A DNA stretch of 24,129 nt, taken from a virus. Below, one piece after another: positions 1 to 7,501 of the stretch. The stretch covers positions 1-24,129 of IMG/VR virus record IMGVR_UViG_3300037891_000536; one strand, given 5' to 3'. Made by a program: the position numbers and the translations under genes. The notes under the pieces are model-generated. The model searched no databases. It saw nothing but the letters and a program-made list of their open reading frames with translations, and was not told the DNA's origin. Position 1 is the first letter of the stretch. Each line of letters starts with the position of its first letter.

Positions 1-1
1 A

Positions 2-496
2 GCAGCAAATGAATATGGAATAGCCCTGACGCTTGCAAATGATCCCAACGATGGCACCAGATATTTTGCGGCATTTGCTGGCGGCGGCACCGACAGATGC
101 AAAATACTCTCCAATGGCGATCTCTTAAACAGCAACAATTCTTACACTGGAATTTCAGATGTAAAGCTAAAAGAAAATATAGTTGATGCAGGTTCCCAGT
201 GGGATGACATAAAGGCATTAACGGTTCGCAAGTATAGTTTCAAAGAGGAAAACGCATCTGAACCCACGCAAATAGGTGTAATTGCTCAAGAGGTTGAAGC
301 AGCGGGAATGACTGGTTTGGTTTATGAATCTCCTGATCAAGTCACAGCAGACGATGGGAGCATTGAAGGCACTGGCGAAGTCACAAAAGTTATGAAATAC
401 AGCATTCTTTATATGAAGGCTGTTAAAGCACTGCAAGAAGCTATGACCCGAATTGAAACCTTAGAGTCTAAAGTACAAACACTGGAAAACAACTAA
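2..496 (+). CDS. C-terminal part of tail fibre/spike protein with S74 intramolecular chaperone domain (5' end outside window)
   Basis: The reading frame is open from base 2, so the start lies upstream of the window. The visible part encodes 164 residues. It contains the hallmark of peptidase S74 (the endosialidase-type intramolecular chaperone): a Ser-Asp pair followed by LKENI (Ser codon 155-157), then IGVIAQEVE and a C-terminal MKAVKALQEA coiled coil ending in LESKVQTLENN. In this family the domain trimerises the fibre and then cuts itself off just before the Asp; here that would release a 112-residue peptide. The stop codon overlaps the next possible start (TAATG). The upstream receptor-binding or enzymatic part cannot be seen. 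Confidence 0.88.
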   Translation, partial: AANEYGIALTLANDPNDGTRYFAAFAGGGTDRCKILSNGDLLNSNNSYTGISDVKLKENIVDAGSQWDDIKALTVRKYSFKEENASEPTQIGVIAQEVEAAGMTGLVYESPDQVTADDGSIEGTGEVTKVMKYSILYMKAVKALQEAMTRIETLESKVQTLENN

Positions 497-552
497 TGAC
501 CGCAACAAACAATTGGACAATCGCACAGTGCGGCAGTGTCGGTCGGATCTGA
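496..552 (+). CDS. possible 18-codon micro-ORF between fibre and holin
   Basis: An ATG shares one base with the preceding TAA (TAATG) and opens an 18-residue frame ending seven bases before the holin start. The peptide is MTATNNWTIAQCGSVGRI. It has no ribosome binding site of its own and no recognisable motif. Its only support is the tight stop/start coupling used throughout this operon and the weak ribosome binding site of the following holin, which could be reached by ribosomes ending here. It may equally be a chance frame. Confidence 0.25.
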   Translation: MTATNNWTIAQCGSVGRI

Positions 553-558
553 GTAGCT

Positions 559-936
559 ATGTCGTTAGTTAGTCAGTTAATCGGTCCAGTCTCTGGTCTA
601 TTAGATAAGTTCGTCCCTGACGCGGATCAGAAAGCTGCCCTCGCGCACGAAATCGCGACCATGTCCGAAAAGCATGGTCAGGAAATAGCTTTGCAGCAGA
701 TCGAGGTTTTGAAGCTCGACGCCAAAGGGAATTGGTTTCAGAGTTCGTGGCGCCCACTAGCCGGTTATTGCTGCGTACTGGGCTTATTCGTGAATTTCCT
801 CGTTTCGCCGCTCGCCGCTGGATTTGGCGTTGTCATCCCTCAAGCTGACGCTGGCGTGATGATGCCTTTGCTGCTTGGACTTTTGGGATTGTCTGGAGGA
901 AGAACTTACGAACGAACTAAAGGAGTTAGCAAGTGA
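559..936 (+). CDS. holin, 3TM / gene-transfer-agent type
   Basis: A 125-residue protein that fits the 'holin of 3TMs' family (GTA-type holins). Residues 1-60 form a soluble amphipathic part with a helix rich in Glu, Gln and Lys. The family-like NWFQSSWRPLAG stretch (58-69) leads into a first membrane helix at about 66-86 and a second at about 92-112, ending in the basic tail GGRTYERTKG. Holins form inner-membrane lesions that let an endolysin reach the cell wall; no endolysin gene is in this window. The next gene starts with GTG overlapping this stop (GTGA), so the two are translationally coupled. The family is fairly clear, but the lytic role is inferred from it. Confidence 0.8.
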   Translation: MSLVSQLIGPVSGLLDKFVPDADQKAALAHEIATMSEKHGQEIALQQIEVLKLDAKGNWFQSSWRPLAGYCCVLGLFVNFLVSPLAAGFGVVIPQADAGVMMPLLLGLLGLSGGRTYERTKGVSK

Positions 937-2579
937 CAGGATTTAAGCTTCAGACGTTTGGTGGCAAAGCTCCAAAAATATACTCTCGATTATTGCCGGA
1001 AGATATGGCTCAAGTTGCGACTAACACACGACTGGACAGCGGCAGGCTGGAGCCATGGAAAGGTAATGCTTCCGCGTCAATTACTCCAGTAGCTTCTTTT
1101 AGTATATCTGCGGCAACAAAGACCCTGTTCAGGTATAGCTCAAGCATCTGGATAGGTTCAAACGAAGAAATAGATATCATTAGATCACCTATTGCGGAGG
1201 ACGTTCATGAGCGTTTGTATGTAACCGGAATAGGCGGAAGCACGGGTTACCCTCGGATGACAACTGCCGCAATAGTTGGAAACGGAACCTATTATAAGTT
1301 GGGGATACCCAAGCCGGCTAGTTTTTCCTCTGTTGCTGTAACGGGTTCTTCCTCAGTAACTGGGACGGAGACTGCACAATCGAGAAGTTACATTTTTACC
1401 TACGTCAGTTTCTACGGCGAAGAAGGGGAGCCAAGCTTGGCGTTAGCGTCACAAGTCGTCGATGTGTTCTCTGACCAGGGAGTTACAGTTACTTTCCCTA
1501 GCAATCCTACTGGCCCTCACAATCTGTTAAAGAAGCGTGTGTACAGGACTGATGCTAGCGGAGTCTTTAGATTTGTAGCAGATGTAAGTATCAACGCGGC
1601 TAATTTAGCAGACTCCATTGCAGAAATAAATTTGGGCGAAGAAATCCCCACCACAACTTTTGCCGCTCCGCCTGACGAAGTAACCGCTGACCATCCCGAT
1701 GGAGCTTTGCTTGGTTTAGTGAGTATGCCTAACGGTATTTTGGCGGGGTTTAGTGGTCAAACCGTTGCCTTCTCTCAAGCATTCCAGCCTCATGCTTTTC
1801 CTACGGCGTACAGGCTAACGATGAAGAGCGATGTTGTAGCCTTAGCGCCACTTAACAGTGGATTGTTAGTTTTAACAAAAGAGAAGCCTGCATTGATCCA
1901 AGGTCTAGACCCTGAAGCCATGACTATGACCGAAGTCGATTCGACACTGTCTTGTGTATCTAAGAGATCAGTCGTGGATATGGGCGAGTACGTTTTGTAC
2001 GCATCGCCAGACGGTCTCGTTAGGGCTACGGATAGTGGACTTGAGTTACTCACTGAAGGGCTGCTGAGTAGAGATCAGTGGCAGGAGTTGGTTCCCTCTT
2101 CGATTGTCGCTTTCCAGTACGAAGGTCACTACCTTGGCTTTTATAATGACGGGTCCGAAAGCAAGGGCTTTATCATCGATCCTCGTGGAGGTAGAGCTAG
2201 CTATATAAAACTAGACTTCCACGCTACTGCCGGATTCAACGACTTAGAGAACGACGAACTTTATTTGGTTGTTGGTGGAGCGGTGTACAAATTTGCTCAA
2301 GGCTCCAATTTAGCCTACACATGGAAGACAAAAAAGTTTCATGTCGCCAGACCAATGAATCCTGGTATAGCTAAAGTCGACTGTGACAGTTATTCACCAA
2401 ACCCTACGTTTAAGCTTTATGCGGACGGTGTGTTAAAGCACACGCAGACCGTAACGAGTAACGGGTTATTTAGATTGCCATCTGGATACAAAGCAAACGA
2501 GTTTGAGGTTGAGCTCTCTGCGTCTGTGCCGATCAATGAAATTTGCGTTTACGAATCTGCTGGAGAGCTTGGTGCATAA
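933..2579 (+). CDS. large beta-rich tail/virion structural protein (nozzle or stabilisation type)
   Basis: A 548-residue protein with a GTG start overlapping the holin stop. No membrane segment or enzymatic motif is seen; the composition is that of a soluble beta-rich virion protein. The N-terminal NTRLDSGRLEPWKG resembles many phage proteins that open with a list of 'degrees from a reference' residues. The middle part, around PHAFPTAYRLTMKSDVVAL, CVSKRSVVDMGEYVLYASPDG and LLSRDQWQEL, matches my memory of a widespread phage tail family that probably forms a beta-propeller in the tail nozzle. P22 gp10-like stabilisation protein or T7 gp12-like nozzle are the nearest named roles; I cannot choose between them. 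The next gene starts inside its last codons. Confidence 0.6.
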   Translation: MTGFKLQTFGGKAPKIYSRLLPEDMAQVATNTRLDSGRLEPWKGNASASITPVASFSISAATKTLFRYSSSIWIGSNEEIDIIRSPIAEDVHERLYVTGIGGSTGYPRMTTAAIVGNGTYYKLGIPKPASFSSVAVTGSSSVTGTETAQSRSYIFTYVSFYGEEGEPSLALASQVVDVFSDQGVTVTFPSNPTGPHNLLKKRVYRTDASGVFRFVADVSINAANLADSIAEINLGEEIPTTTFAAPPDEVTADHPDGALLGLVSMPNGILAGFSGQTVAFSQAFQPHAFPTAYRLTMKSDVVALAPLNSGLLVLTKEKPALIQGLDPEAMTMTEVDSTLSCVSKRSVVDMGEYVLYASPDGLVRATDSGLELLTEGLLSRDQWQELVPSSIVAFQYEGHYLGFYNDGSESKGFIIDPRGGRASYIKLDFHATAGFNDLENDELYLVVGGAVYKFAQGSNLAYTWKTKKFHVARPMNPGIAKVDCDSYSPNPTFKLYADGVLKHTQTVTSNGLFRLPSGYKANEFEVELSASVPINEICVYESAGELGA

Positions 2580-4374
2580 ACGATCCAATTCCAATGTTCC
2601 TGCTGATTGGTCACAACAAGACCGTCGATTTGGTGAGTCGATCAAGCAGAATCTAGATACGCTCCAAGGATTGCGTGGTGACAAGTTAGATAGGGCGGTT
2701 ACTTTCAGAGACCTATTGGACGCTGGAATAGTGAAGCTTGCGTCAGGGATAACCAACTTCAATGGTCTTTCCTCAAGCATCGCAATCGTTAATGAGTTCC
2801 CAGACTTGGCGATACCGCCAGCACCAACAAATCTGCAAGCTAGCGGTGCATTTAGAAACATTATCCTGACTTGGAATCTGAAGATTTATAACGGTCATAG
2901 CGCAGTACAGGTATGGAGGCACACCTCTGATGTGATTTCATCAGCGACTATGGTTGCTCAGGTATCTGGCTTTACGGGCGTTTACGCAGACCCTGTTGGC
3001 TCTGGGAAGACCTTCTACTACTGGGTTCGGGCAATCAACAACAACGACGTTACCGGACCATATAATTCTAGTTCAGGGGTGCAGGGTGTTACCGCCCCAG
3101 ATGTTAATTTTCTATTAACTACGTTGACTGATTCAATAACTTCTGGTCAGCTTGCTACTAGCCTTTCCACTCCTATTGCGAAGATCGATCCGCTTGAAAC
3201 CTTTACTGGATTTTCATCTAGTTACAGCGGCAACAGTTTGCTGACACGCATGGGCGCTGTAGAAACAACAGCGAACGGTGCAGCAACGTCTGCTCAATTT
3301 AGTTCTGAAGTTACTACAAGAGCCAGTGCTGACAGTGCGTTGAGTCAGTCCATCACTACAGTCAGTACTACACTCGCGGGAAACACTGCGGCGGTGACAG
3401 CCGCAGCGACCAGTATCAATGGGTTAGAGGCTCAGTACACCGTAAAGATTGATCTTAATGGGGCTGTAGCGGGGTATGGTTTAGCCAGCACAACGACAGC
3501 GTCAGGCAATATTGTTAGCGAGTTTGTCGTCAACGCGGATCGCTTTGCCATCATGCGTGGCGGATCTAACACCACTGCCGCCTCAGTCCCTTTTATAGTC
3601 CAGGCTTCAGCAACCACCATTGGTGGGGTAGCAGTCCCCGCTGGCGTTTATATGACCGATGCATTTATTCGTAACGGGTCAATCATAAACGCTAAAATTG
3701 CGGACGCAGCTATCGATAACGCTAAGATCGCGAATCTAGATGCCGGCAAAATAAATGCAGGGACGATTAGCACCAGCAGACTAAACATTGATGGAAGCAC
3801 GCTGTCTTCTCTTAACGGCGTTTTGCAAGTTAATGAATTAAACGCAAACAAGATCACGGCAGGGACACTTAGTTCAAGCAGATTGTTTCTTGATGGAGTT
3901 ACGATAGACACAGATGGATCTGGTCGAGTAATTATCAAAAATCTCGGGGTGGACACCTTGCAAATCAAAGGTAATGCAGTGACGATTCCGACGTCGGCAT
4001 ATTCTAGTGTAGCTAATGGTCAGATAGCTGTTGCCGTTCCTAGAAGCACTTCGTATACAACGCTTCAATCGCTTTCGTTTACGTCAGCAGGCTCCCCTGC
4101 GTTAATTGTCGCCAGTTTTACTGCAAACAACACCAGCGGCAGAAGCCACAGTGTCACTGCCGTAATAAAAAAGGGTGGGACCATAATCTATACGCAGAAA
4201 CGTGCGGTAACCACTGGAGTGATCCACTTCAATATATCTTTCACTGACTTCAGCACTACTGCTGGCAGCTTAACTTATACCCTTGAGGCGAGAAACAACG
4301 GAGGCTCCGTCAACAGTTCATCAGGCACCAATGCGGATGAAAGAAGCCTCGCTGTTATTGAGGTTAAGAAGTGA
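2572..4374 (+). CDS. tail tip / fibre protein with FN3 and J-like DUF1983 region
   Basis: The preferred start is GTG at 2572, eight bases before the previous stop, because GGAGAG lies at the right spacing before it; a longer frame from 2503 would overlap the upstream gene needlessly. The product has 600 residues. Residues about 80-178 look like a fibronectin type III domain (PPAPTNLQASG, then YYWVRAINNN). Residues about 285-345 (GYGLAS, SEFVVNADRFAIMRGG) match the DUF1983 region of lambda J-type central tail/host-specificity proteins. After this come repeated IADAAIDNAKIANLDAGKI and ITAGTLSSSRLFLDG motifs seen near the end of such proteins, and a terminal beta sandwich. It likely sits at the distal tail and contacts the host surface. 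A J-like protein next to a T7-like core is a mosaic arrangement. Confidence 0.75.
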   Translation: MHKRSNSNVPADWSQQDRRFGESIKQNLDTLQGLRGDKLDRAVTFRDLLDAGIVKLASGITNFNGLSSSIAIVNEFPDLAIPPAPTNLQASGAFRNIILTWNLKIYNGHSAVQVWRHTSDVISSATMVAQVSGFTGVYADPVGSGKTFYYWVRAINNNDVTGPYNSSSGVQGVTAPDVNFLLTTLTDSITSGQLATSLSTPIAKIDPLETFTGFSSSYSGNSLLTRMGAVETTANGAATSAQFSSEVTTRASADSALSQSITTVSTTLAGNTAAVTAAATSINGLEAQYTVKIDLNGAVAGYGLASTTTASGNIVSEFVVNADRFAIMRGGSNTTAASVPFIVQASATTIGGVAVPAGVYMTDAFIRNGSIINAKIADAAIDNAKIANLDAGKINAGTISTSRLNIDGSTLSSLNGVLQVNELNANKITAGTLSSSRLFLDGVTIDTDGSGRVIIKNLGVDTLQIKGNAVTIPTSAYSSVANGQIAVAVPRSTSYTTLQSLSFTSAGSPALIVASFTANNTSGRSHSVTAVIKKGGTIIYTQKRAVTTGVIHFNISFTDFSTTAGSLTYTLEARNNGGSVNSSSGTNADERSLAVIEVKK

Positions 4375-4760
4375 AGAACTACGTCGTATATAACGAGCAA
4401 GGAGCCATCGTTAAGACGGGGCATTGTGTCGATAGTGATTTGTCTATGCAGGCTGGCGTTGGCGAGACAGTAATAGAGGGCACTTTAGGCGAAGGAGCTT
4501 ATCATGTTGTTAATGGCTTAATTGTCGCCAAACCTGCTCCCTCTGATAGCGATAAAACTACCCAGGTGCTGGAGCAAGTAAGACGCGAACGAGACCTAAT
4601 CCTTTTGTCTACTGACTGGACACAAGTAACAGACTCCCCATTGACCGCAGAGCAGCGCAGTGAGTGGCAAATGTATCGACAGGCATTGAGGGATTTGCCT
4701 GCTGACTACTCTTATATAACTTCGTTAGAGCAGGTGACGTTTCCAGAAGTACCTAGCTAG
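4371..4760 (+). CDS. tail assembly chaperone-like protein (Phage_tail_APC type)
   Basis: A 129-residue protein with a GTG start overlapping the previous stop (GTGA). Residues 1-60 are a small beta-rich part (YVVYNEQGAIVKTGHC). The C-terminal region has the motif RRERDLILLSTDWTQV followed by PLTAEQRSEWQMYRQALRDLP, the conserved core of the phage tail assembly chaperone family found after many tail fibre genes. In those phages the protein helps fibre or tail-tip folding and is not always in the virion. Its place directly after the J-like gene supports this. The assignment rests on the recognisable motif, not on a search. Confidence 0.72.
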   Translation: MKNYVVYNEQGAIVKTGHCVDSDLSMQAGVGETVIEGTLGEGAYHVVNGLIVAKPAPSDSDKTTQVLEQVRRERDLILLSTDWTQVTDSPLTAEQRSEWQMYRQALRDLPADYSYITSLEQVTFPEVPS

Positions 4761-5209
4761 TGGTCGTCGGTGAAATCACCGCGATTATTGCAGGAGTCAA
4801 TGCTGCTACTGCTGCCATAAAGCAAGTGGCAGGCGCAACTGACGACCTGTCAAGTATTGGTTCGTTTCTAACTAAGCTGGGTGGAGCGGAGGTCGAGCTT
4901 GCTAGGGCGGCTAACGACGGCGGATTGAGTGAAGCGGATGCAGTCAAAGCTGCATTAGCTAAAAAACAGATTCAAGAGACCATGCGCGAGGTGAAGGACT
5001 TATTTACCGTCAGCGGAAACGGGCATTTATACGCTGAGTGCATGATTCAAATGGCTGAAGCGAGGAAGGCAAAGCAAAGGGAACTTGCTGCGCGGATTGC
5101 TACTAAGAAAAGACTTAGAAAGGATTTAGCTCAGATTGGGGTTATTGTTTTGATTTGCTTGTTAGTGGTCCCGCTGGCTCTAGGGCTCTTAATCTATCGA
5201 ATCATGTGA
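4760..5209 (+). CDS. small protein with C-terminal membrane anchor, unknown function
   Basis: A 149-residue protein starting with GTG that shares its first base with the previous TAG. The N-terminal half is Ala-rich and helical (IIAGVNAATAAIKQVAGA), the middle is a long charged helix rich in Lys, Arg, Glu and Ala (about 85-125), and the end is one strong membrane helix, IGVIVLICLLVVPLALGLLI. The N-in/C-anchored layout is unlike a typical holin or an inner-membrane spanin. Similar small proteins occur in other podovirus-like genomes beside tail or internal core genes, but I do not recognise a named family. It is the last gene before the 194-base non-coding gap. Confidence 0.65.
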   Translation: MVVGEITAIIAGVNAATAAIKQVAGATDDLSSIGSFLTKLGGAEVELARAANDGGLSEADAVKAALAKKQIQETMREVKDLFTVSGNGHLYAECMIQMAEARKAKQRELAARIATKKRLRKDLAQIGVIVLICLLVVPLALGLLIYRIM

Positions 5210-5224
5210 AGAACAAAACAGGGT

Positions 5225-5362
5225 CGGCGTTGCTTTGCTAACGCCTACAAAAGGACTAAAATAAGGGTGCTCAACTCTAATTCTAAGATTACTGAGCGCC
5301 TCTAAACTGGGTAAGCAGCCGTCCGGCAGAGCTTAACCCAGCAACGCACACCGATCATGGTG
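5225..5362 (+). other. structured non-coding gap with four consecutive stem-loops
   Basis: The 194 bases between 5210 and 5403 contain no credible gene but several inverted repeats in series: GGCGTT/AACGCC (5225-5244); an 8-base-pair stem GGTGCTCA/TGAGCGCC (5266-5300) with one G-U pair and an inner TAAT/ATTA stem; CTGGGT-AAGC/GCTTAACCCAG (5307-5341) with one bulged base and an inner GCCG/CGGC stem; and CACC/GGTG (5349-5362). None is followed by a clean T-run, so a simple terminator is unlikely. It separates the tail module from the core module and could be a leader RNA, an RNA processing site or a small RNA. Only the pairing is seen; the function is unknown. Confidence 0.5.
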
Positions 5363-5403
5363 GACGTCATTACACGGATCAACTTTAGCAACTAGGCACG
5401 ATT

Positions 5404-5868
5404 ATGGCTTTTGTCGTTCGTCCTTCCTCTATTGAGGATTACGAATCAATAAACGCATTAGGTCGCTGGTTTCAAGAGAACAGCTTGTACGCAAATTGCG
5501 GGTGGTCTGATCAAAAATCACTCGCCCTTGTGCAGGCTGGATCTAACCCAGCATCCAACACGTTTATGAGAGTTGTCGAAAAGGAAGGTCAGATCGTTGG
5601 CTTTTTCTTGGGCTACATAAGCGAGTACTTCTTTTCTGAGAAGAAGATCGCGCAAGACATGGTTATGGTTTTTTCTCCAGATCAGCGCGACGGGATATCA
5701 AAGCCCACAGTGCAGGTGTTGCGAGAGTTTGTTAATTGGGCAACGGGTCGCGGAGTCAATGAGGTTTGTATTGGAATCACATCAGGCATTGCAGGCGCGG
5801 GTTACGAAAAGTTGATCTTAAAAAACGGCTTTAAGAAGGTCGGAATAATTATGAAGAAAGAGGTGTAG
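5404..5868 (+). CDS. GNAT-fold protein at the T7 gp13 position
   Basis: A 154-residue protein with the layout of GNAT N-acetyltransferases: FVVRPSSIEDYESINAL at the start, a central beta pair (MRVVEKEGQIVGFFLGY), the acetyl-CoA-loop-like QRDGIS at about residue 98, and a final YEKLILKNGFKKVG. In T7, gp13 is a GNAT-like DUF2833 protein of similar length encoded just before internal core genes 14, 15 and 16. The same order here makes a gp13-like role in core assembly at least as likely as a metabolic acetyltransferase. No substrate can be named. It opens the core operon after the structured gap; its ribosome binding site is weak. Confidence 0.7.
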   Translation: MAFVVRPSSIEDYESINALGRWFQENSLYANCGWSDQKSLALVQAGSNPASNTFMRVVEKEGQIVGFFLGYISEYFFSEKKIAQDMVMVFSPDQRDGISKPTVQVLREFVNWATGRGVNEVCIGITSGIAGAGYEKLILKNGFKKVGIIMKKEV

Positions 5869-5870
5869 TT

Positions 5871-6443
5871 ATGTGCGGAGGCGGAAGTGATTATGGACCA
5901 GAAGAATCTGAGTCAAGGCTAGCGTTAGCGCAGCGATCAGCAGTCGATTACAACAGGTTTAATGAAGTCTTTGGCAAGTTTGAAGACATGGCGATAGCTG
6001 ATGCAACCGCACAATTTAGTGATCAAAACTACAATTCTGCGATGGGTGCTGCCTCTAATGCGGCTCAAGGCGTATACGAGCAAGGTCAGATAGACATGAA
6101 TCGCGCAGCTTATAACCGAGGTTTTGACCCTTCATCTGGCGCAGTGCAAAACGAATCAGCGGCTCTCATGGCAGCTAAAAGTAGAGGTATGGGTTTAGGA
6201 GCGAGTTCCGCCGGAATTGCCAACACTGATCGCGGCTTCCAGATGTTGGGCAACGTAGTAAACATCGGGCAAGGGCTACAAAACGACTCAATGCAGGGTC
6301 AGATTGATGTTGCTCAGACTGGTGTTGATCGGGTCAGCAGGCAGGCTCAACAAGACTTTATGAGGTCCAGTAGTCTGCAAAACATAGCAGGCACCGCTAC
6401 AGGTGTTGCCGCTGGCTACGGTCTTCAACAGAGGACTGTCTAA
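5871..6443 (+). CDS. internal virion protein, T7 gp14-like by position
   Basis: A 190-residue protein with a good GAGGTG ribosome binding site. It begins MCGGGSDYG, a start I associate with internal core proteins of podovirus-like phages, and is rich in Ala, Gly, Gln and Asn. Its length and place match T7 gp14 (196 residues), the first ejected core protein, which forms the outer-membrane channel during DNA entry. Residues 174-187 read GTATGVAAGYGLQQ, a segment that recurs in the protein encoded at 6940. The assignment is by context and composition; there is no decisive domain. Confidence 0.6.
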   Translation: MCGGGSDYGPEESESRLALAQRSAVDYNRFNEVFGKFEDMAIADATAQFSDQNYNSAMGAASNAAQGVYEQGQIDMNRAAYNRGFDPSSGAVQNESAALMAAKSRGMGLGASSAGIANTDRGFQMLGNVVNIGQGLQNDSMQGQIDVAQTGVDRVSRQAQQDFMRSSSLQNIAGTATGVAAGYGLQQRTV

Positions 6444-6943
6444 TGTCTAATTTTTTCTTAGAGATGATGAACGGGCTGAACCCTGAGTCTCAAATGGCTG
6501 CCGGTCAGTTTTTCCAGACTGCACAAACGCAGAGGATTGACCCATACGGCTACCTAGGAATGGACCCACGGCTAAACCCTGGGGACAAACTTTACGCAGA
6601 CATTATCCGCGCACAAACCTCCGACTACATGAGGAAGTTCGCCCCAGTGGAAGATGCTTTAGCGGCATCAATTACTCCTACAGGAACAACTTCTCTTGAA
6701 GGAGACCTCACTAGGACGAGAGAGGCGGTTATGGGTGCGGGGCTAAACATCCAAGGGCAGCAAGGTCGTGCCATGGAGCGTCTTGGCGTAGCGGACAACT
6801 CAGGATATTCAAATCAAAACGCTAACGTATCCGCTTTAGTTGGTGGATTGAACGATACAAGACTAAGGGACAGTGATAGACGCGATGCATTGCTTACAGG
6901 CACTACAACTGCGTTAGGTCAGAAAGCAAGGAGTGGCGCATGA
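6443..6943 (+). CDS. small virion-associated protein, internal core region
   Basis: A 166-residue protein whose ATG shares one base with the previous TAA (TAATG). It is soluble, with no membrane segment, and contains RIDPYGYLGMDPRLNPGDKLYADIIRAQ near residues 30-60 followed by an Ala/Gly/Gln/Asn-rich second half like that of its upstream neighbour. I do not recognise a named family. Translational coupling on both sides places it in the ejected core protein set, so a structural or scaffolding role for the internal core is the best inference. Confidence 0.55.
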   Translation: MSNFFLEMMNGLNPESQMAAGQFFQTAQTQRIDPYGYLGMDPRLNPGDKLYADIIRAQTSDYMRKFAPVEDALAASITPTGTTSLEGDLTRTREAVMGAGLNIQGQQGRAMERLGVADNSGYSNQNANVSALVGGLNDTRLRDSDRRDALLTGTTTALGQKARSGA

Positions 6944-7494
6944 CGTTAATAGCTGTTGGACAAGGGTTGCGCAAAAGATCTAACGCAGGATTTTCCGCGA
7001 ACGCTCAGTTAGAAAATAGAGAAAACGCTGCGGCAGACCAGATAGAAGCTGCCGAGATGCAGCAACGGAGCCAGTTGTACGGAACAGCTTCCGGTATTGG
7101 TGCTAGTTACGGTTTGCAGAAATCTTTGCAGGCGGGGAAAGCGGCAAGTGATTCTGTAAGTACTTTGAATTCCATGGCTGGAGTTGCGGAAAGTGGCGAG
7201 TTTGCTACCAAAGGTGGGAAGTTAATTTTCAATCCAGCCTCTGGCGAGGCTGCTGTAACCGGCGCGGAGGGAGTCGCTGCTGTTTCTGAGACTCTGGCAA
7301 CCAATGCAGCACTAGAAGGTGGAGCCGTCGCAGTCGGAGAAACCGGAGCTGCTGTCGCGGCTACAGAAGGGGCAGCAGCTGCTGCTGGTACAGCCGCCAG
7401 TTCAACTGGAACCATGGCAACTCTTTCTACTATTGCGGCTCCTATAGCTATTGGCTTGGGCGCTGCTTTTTTGATCTCAAAATTATTTGATTAG
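6940..7494 (+). CDS. small Ala/Gly-rich virion protein with hydrophobic C-terminus
   Basis: A 184-residue protein with AAGGAG seven bases before an ATG that overlaps the previous stop (ATGA). Residues 48-61, GTASGIGASYGLQK, nearly repeat the C-terminal segment of the protein encoded at 5871. The C-terminal half is very rich in Ala, Gly, Thr and Val and ends in a membrane-like segment, TIAAPIAIGLGAAFLISKLF. This composition suits a protein that inserts in or crosses the envelope during ejection. No family is recognised. Codon order along the Ala-rich part also leaves a long open frame on the other strand, which is a shadow. Confidence 0.55.
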   Translation: MTLIAVGQGLRKRSNAGFSANAQLENRENAAADQIEAAEMQQRSQLYGTASGIGASYGLQKSLQAGKAASDSVSTLNSMAGVAESGEFATKGGKLIFNPASGEAAVTGAEGVAAVSETLATNAALEGGAVAVGETGAAVAATEGAAAAAGTAASSTGTMATLSTIAAPIAIGLGAAFLISKLFD

Positions 7495-7501
7495 GTGATT
7501 T

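Noticed and set aside
5253-5267. GACTAAAATAAGGG, partly like a T7-type promoter
   Set aside because: A single weak match; no second copy found in other gaps, and no phage RNA polymerase gene is in the window.
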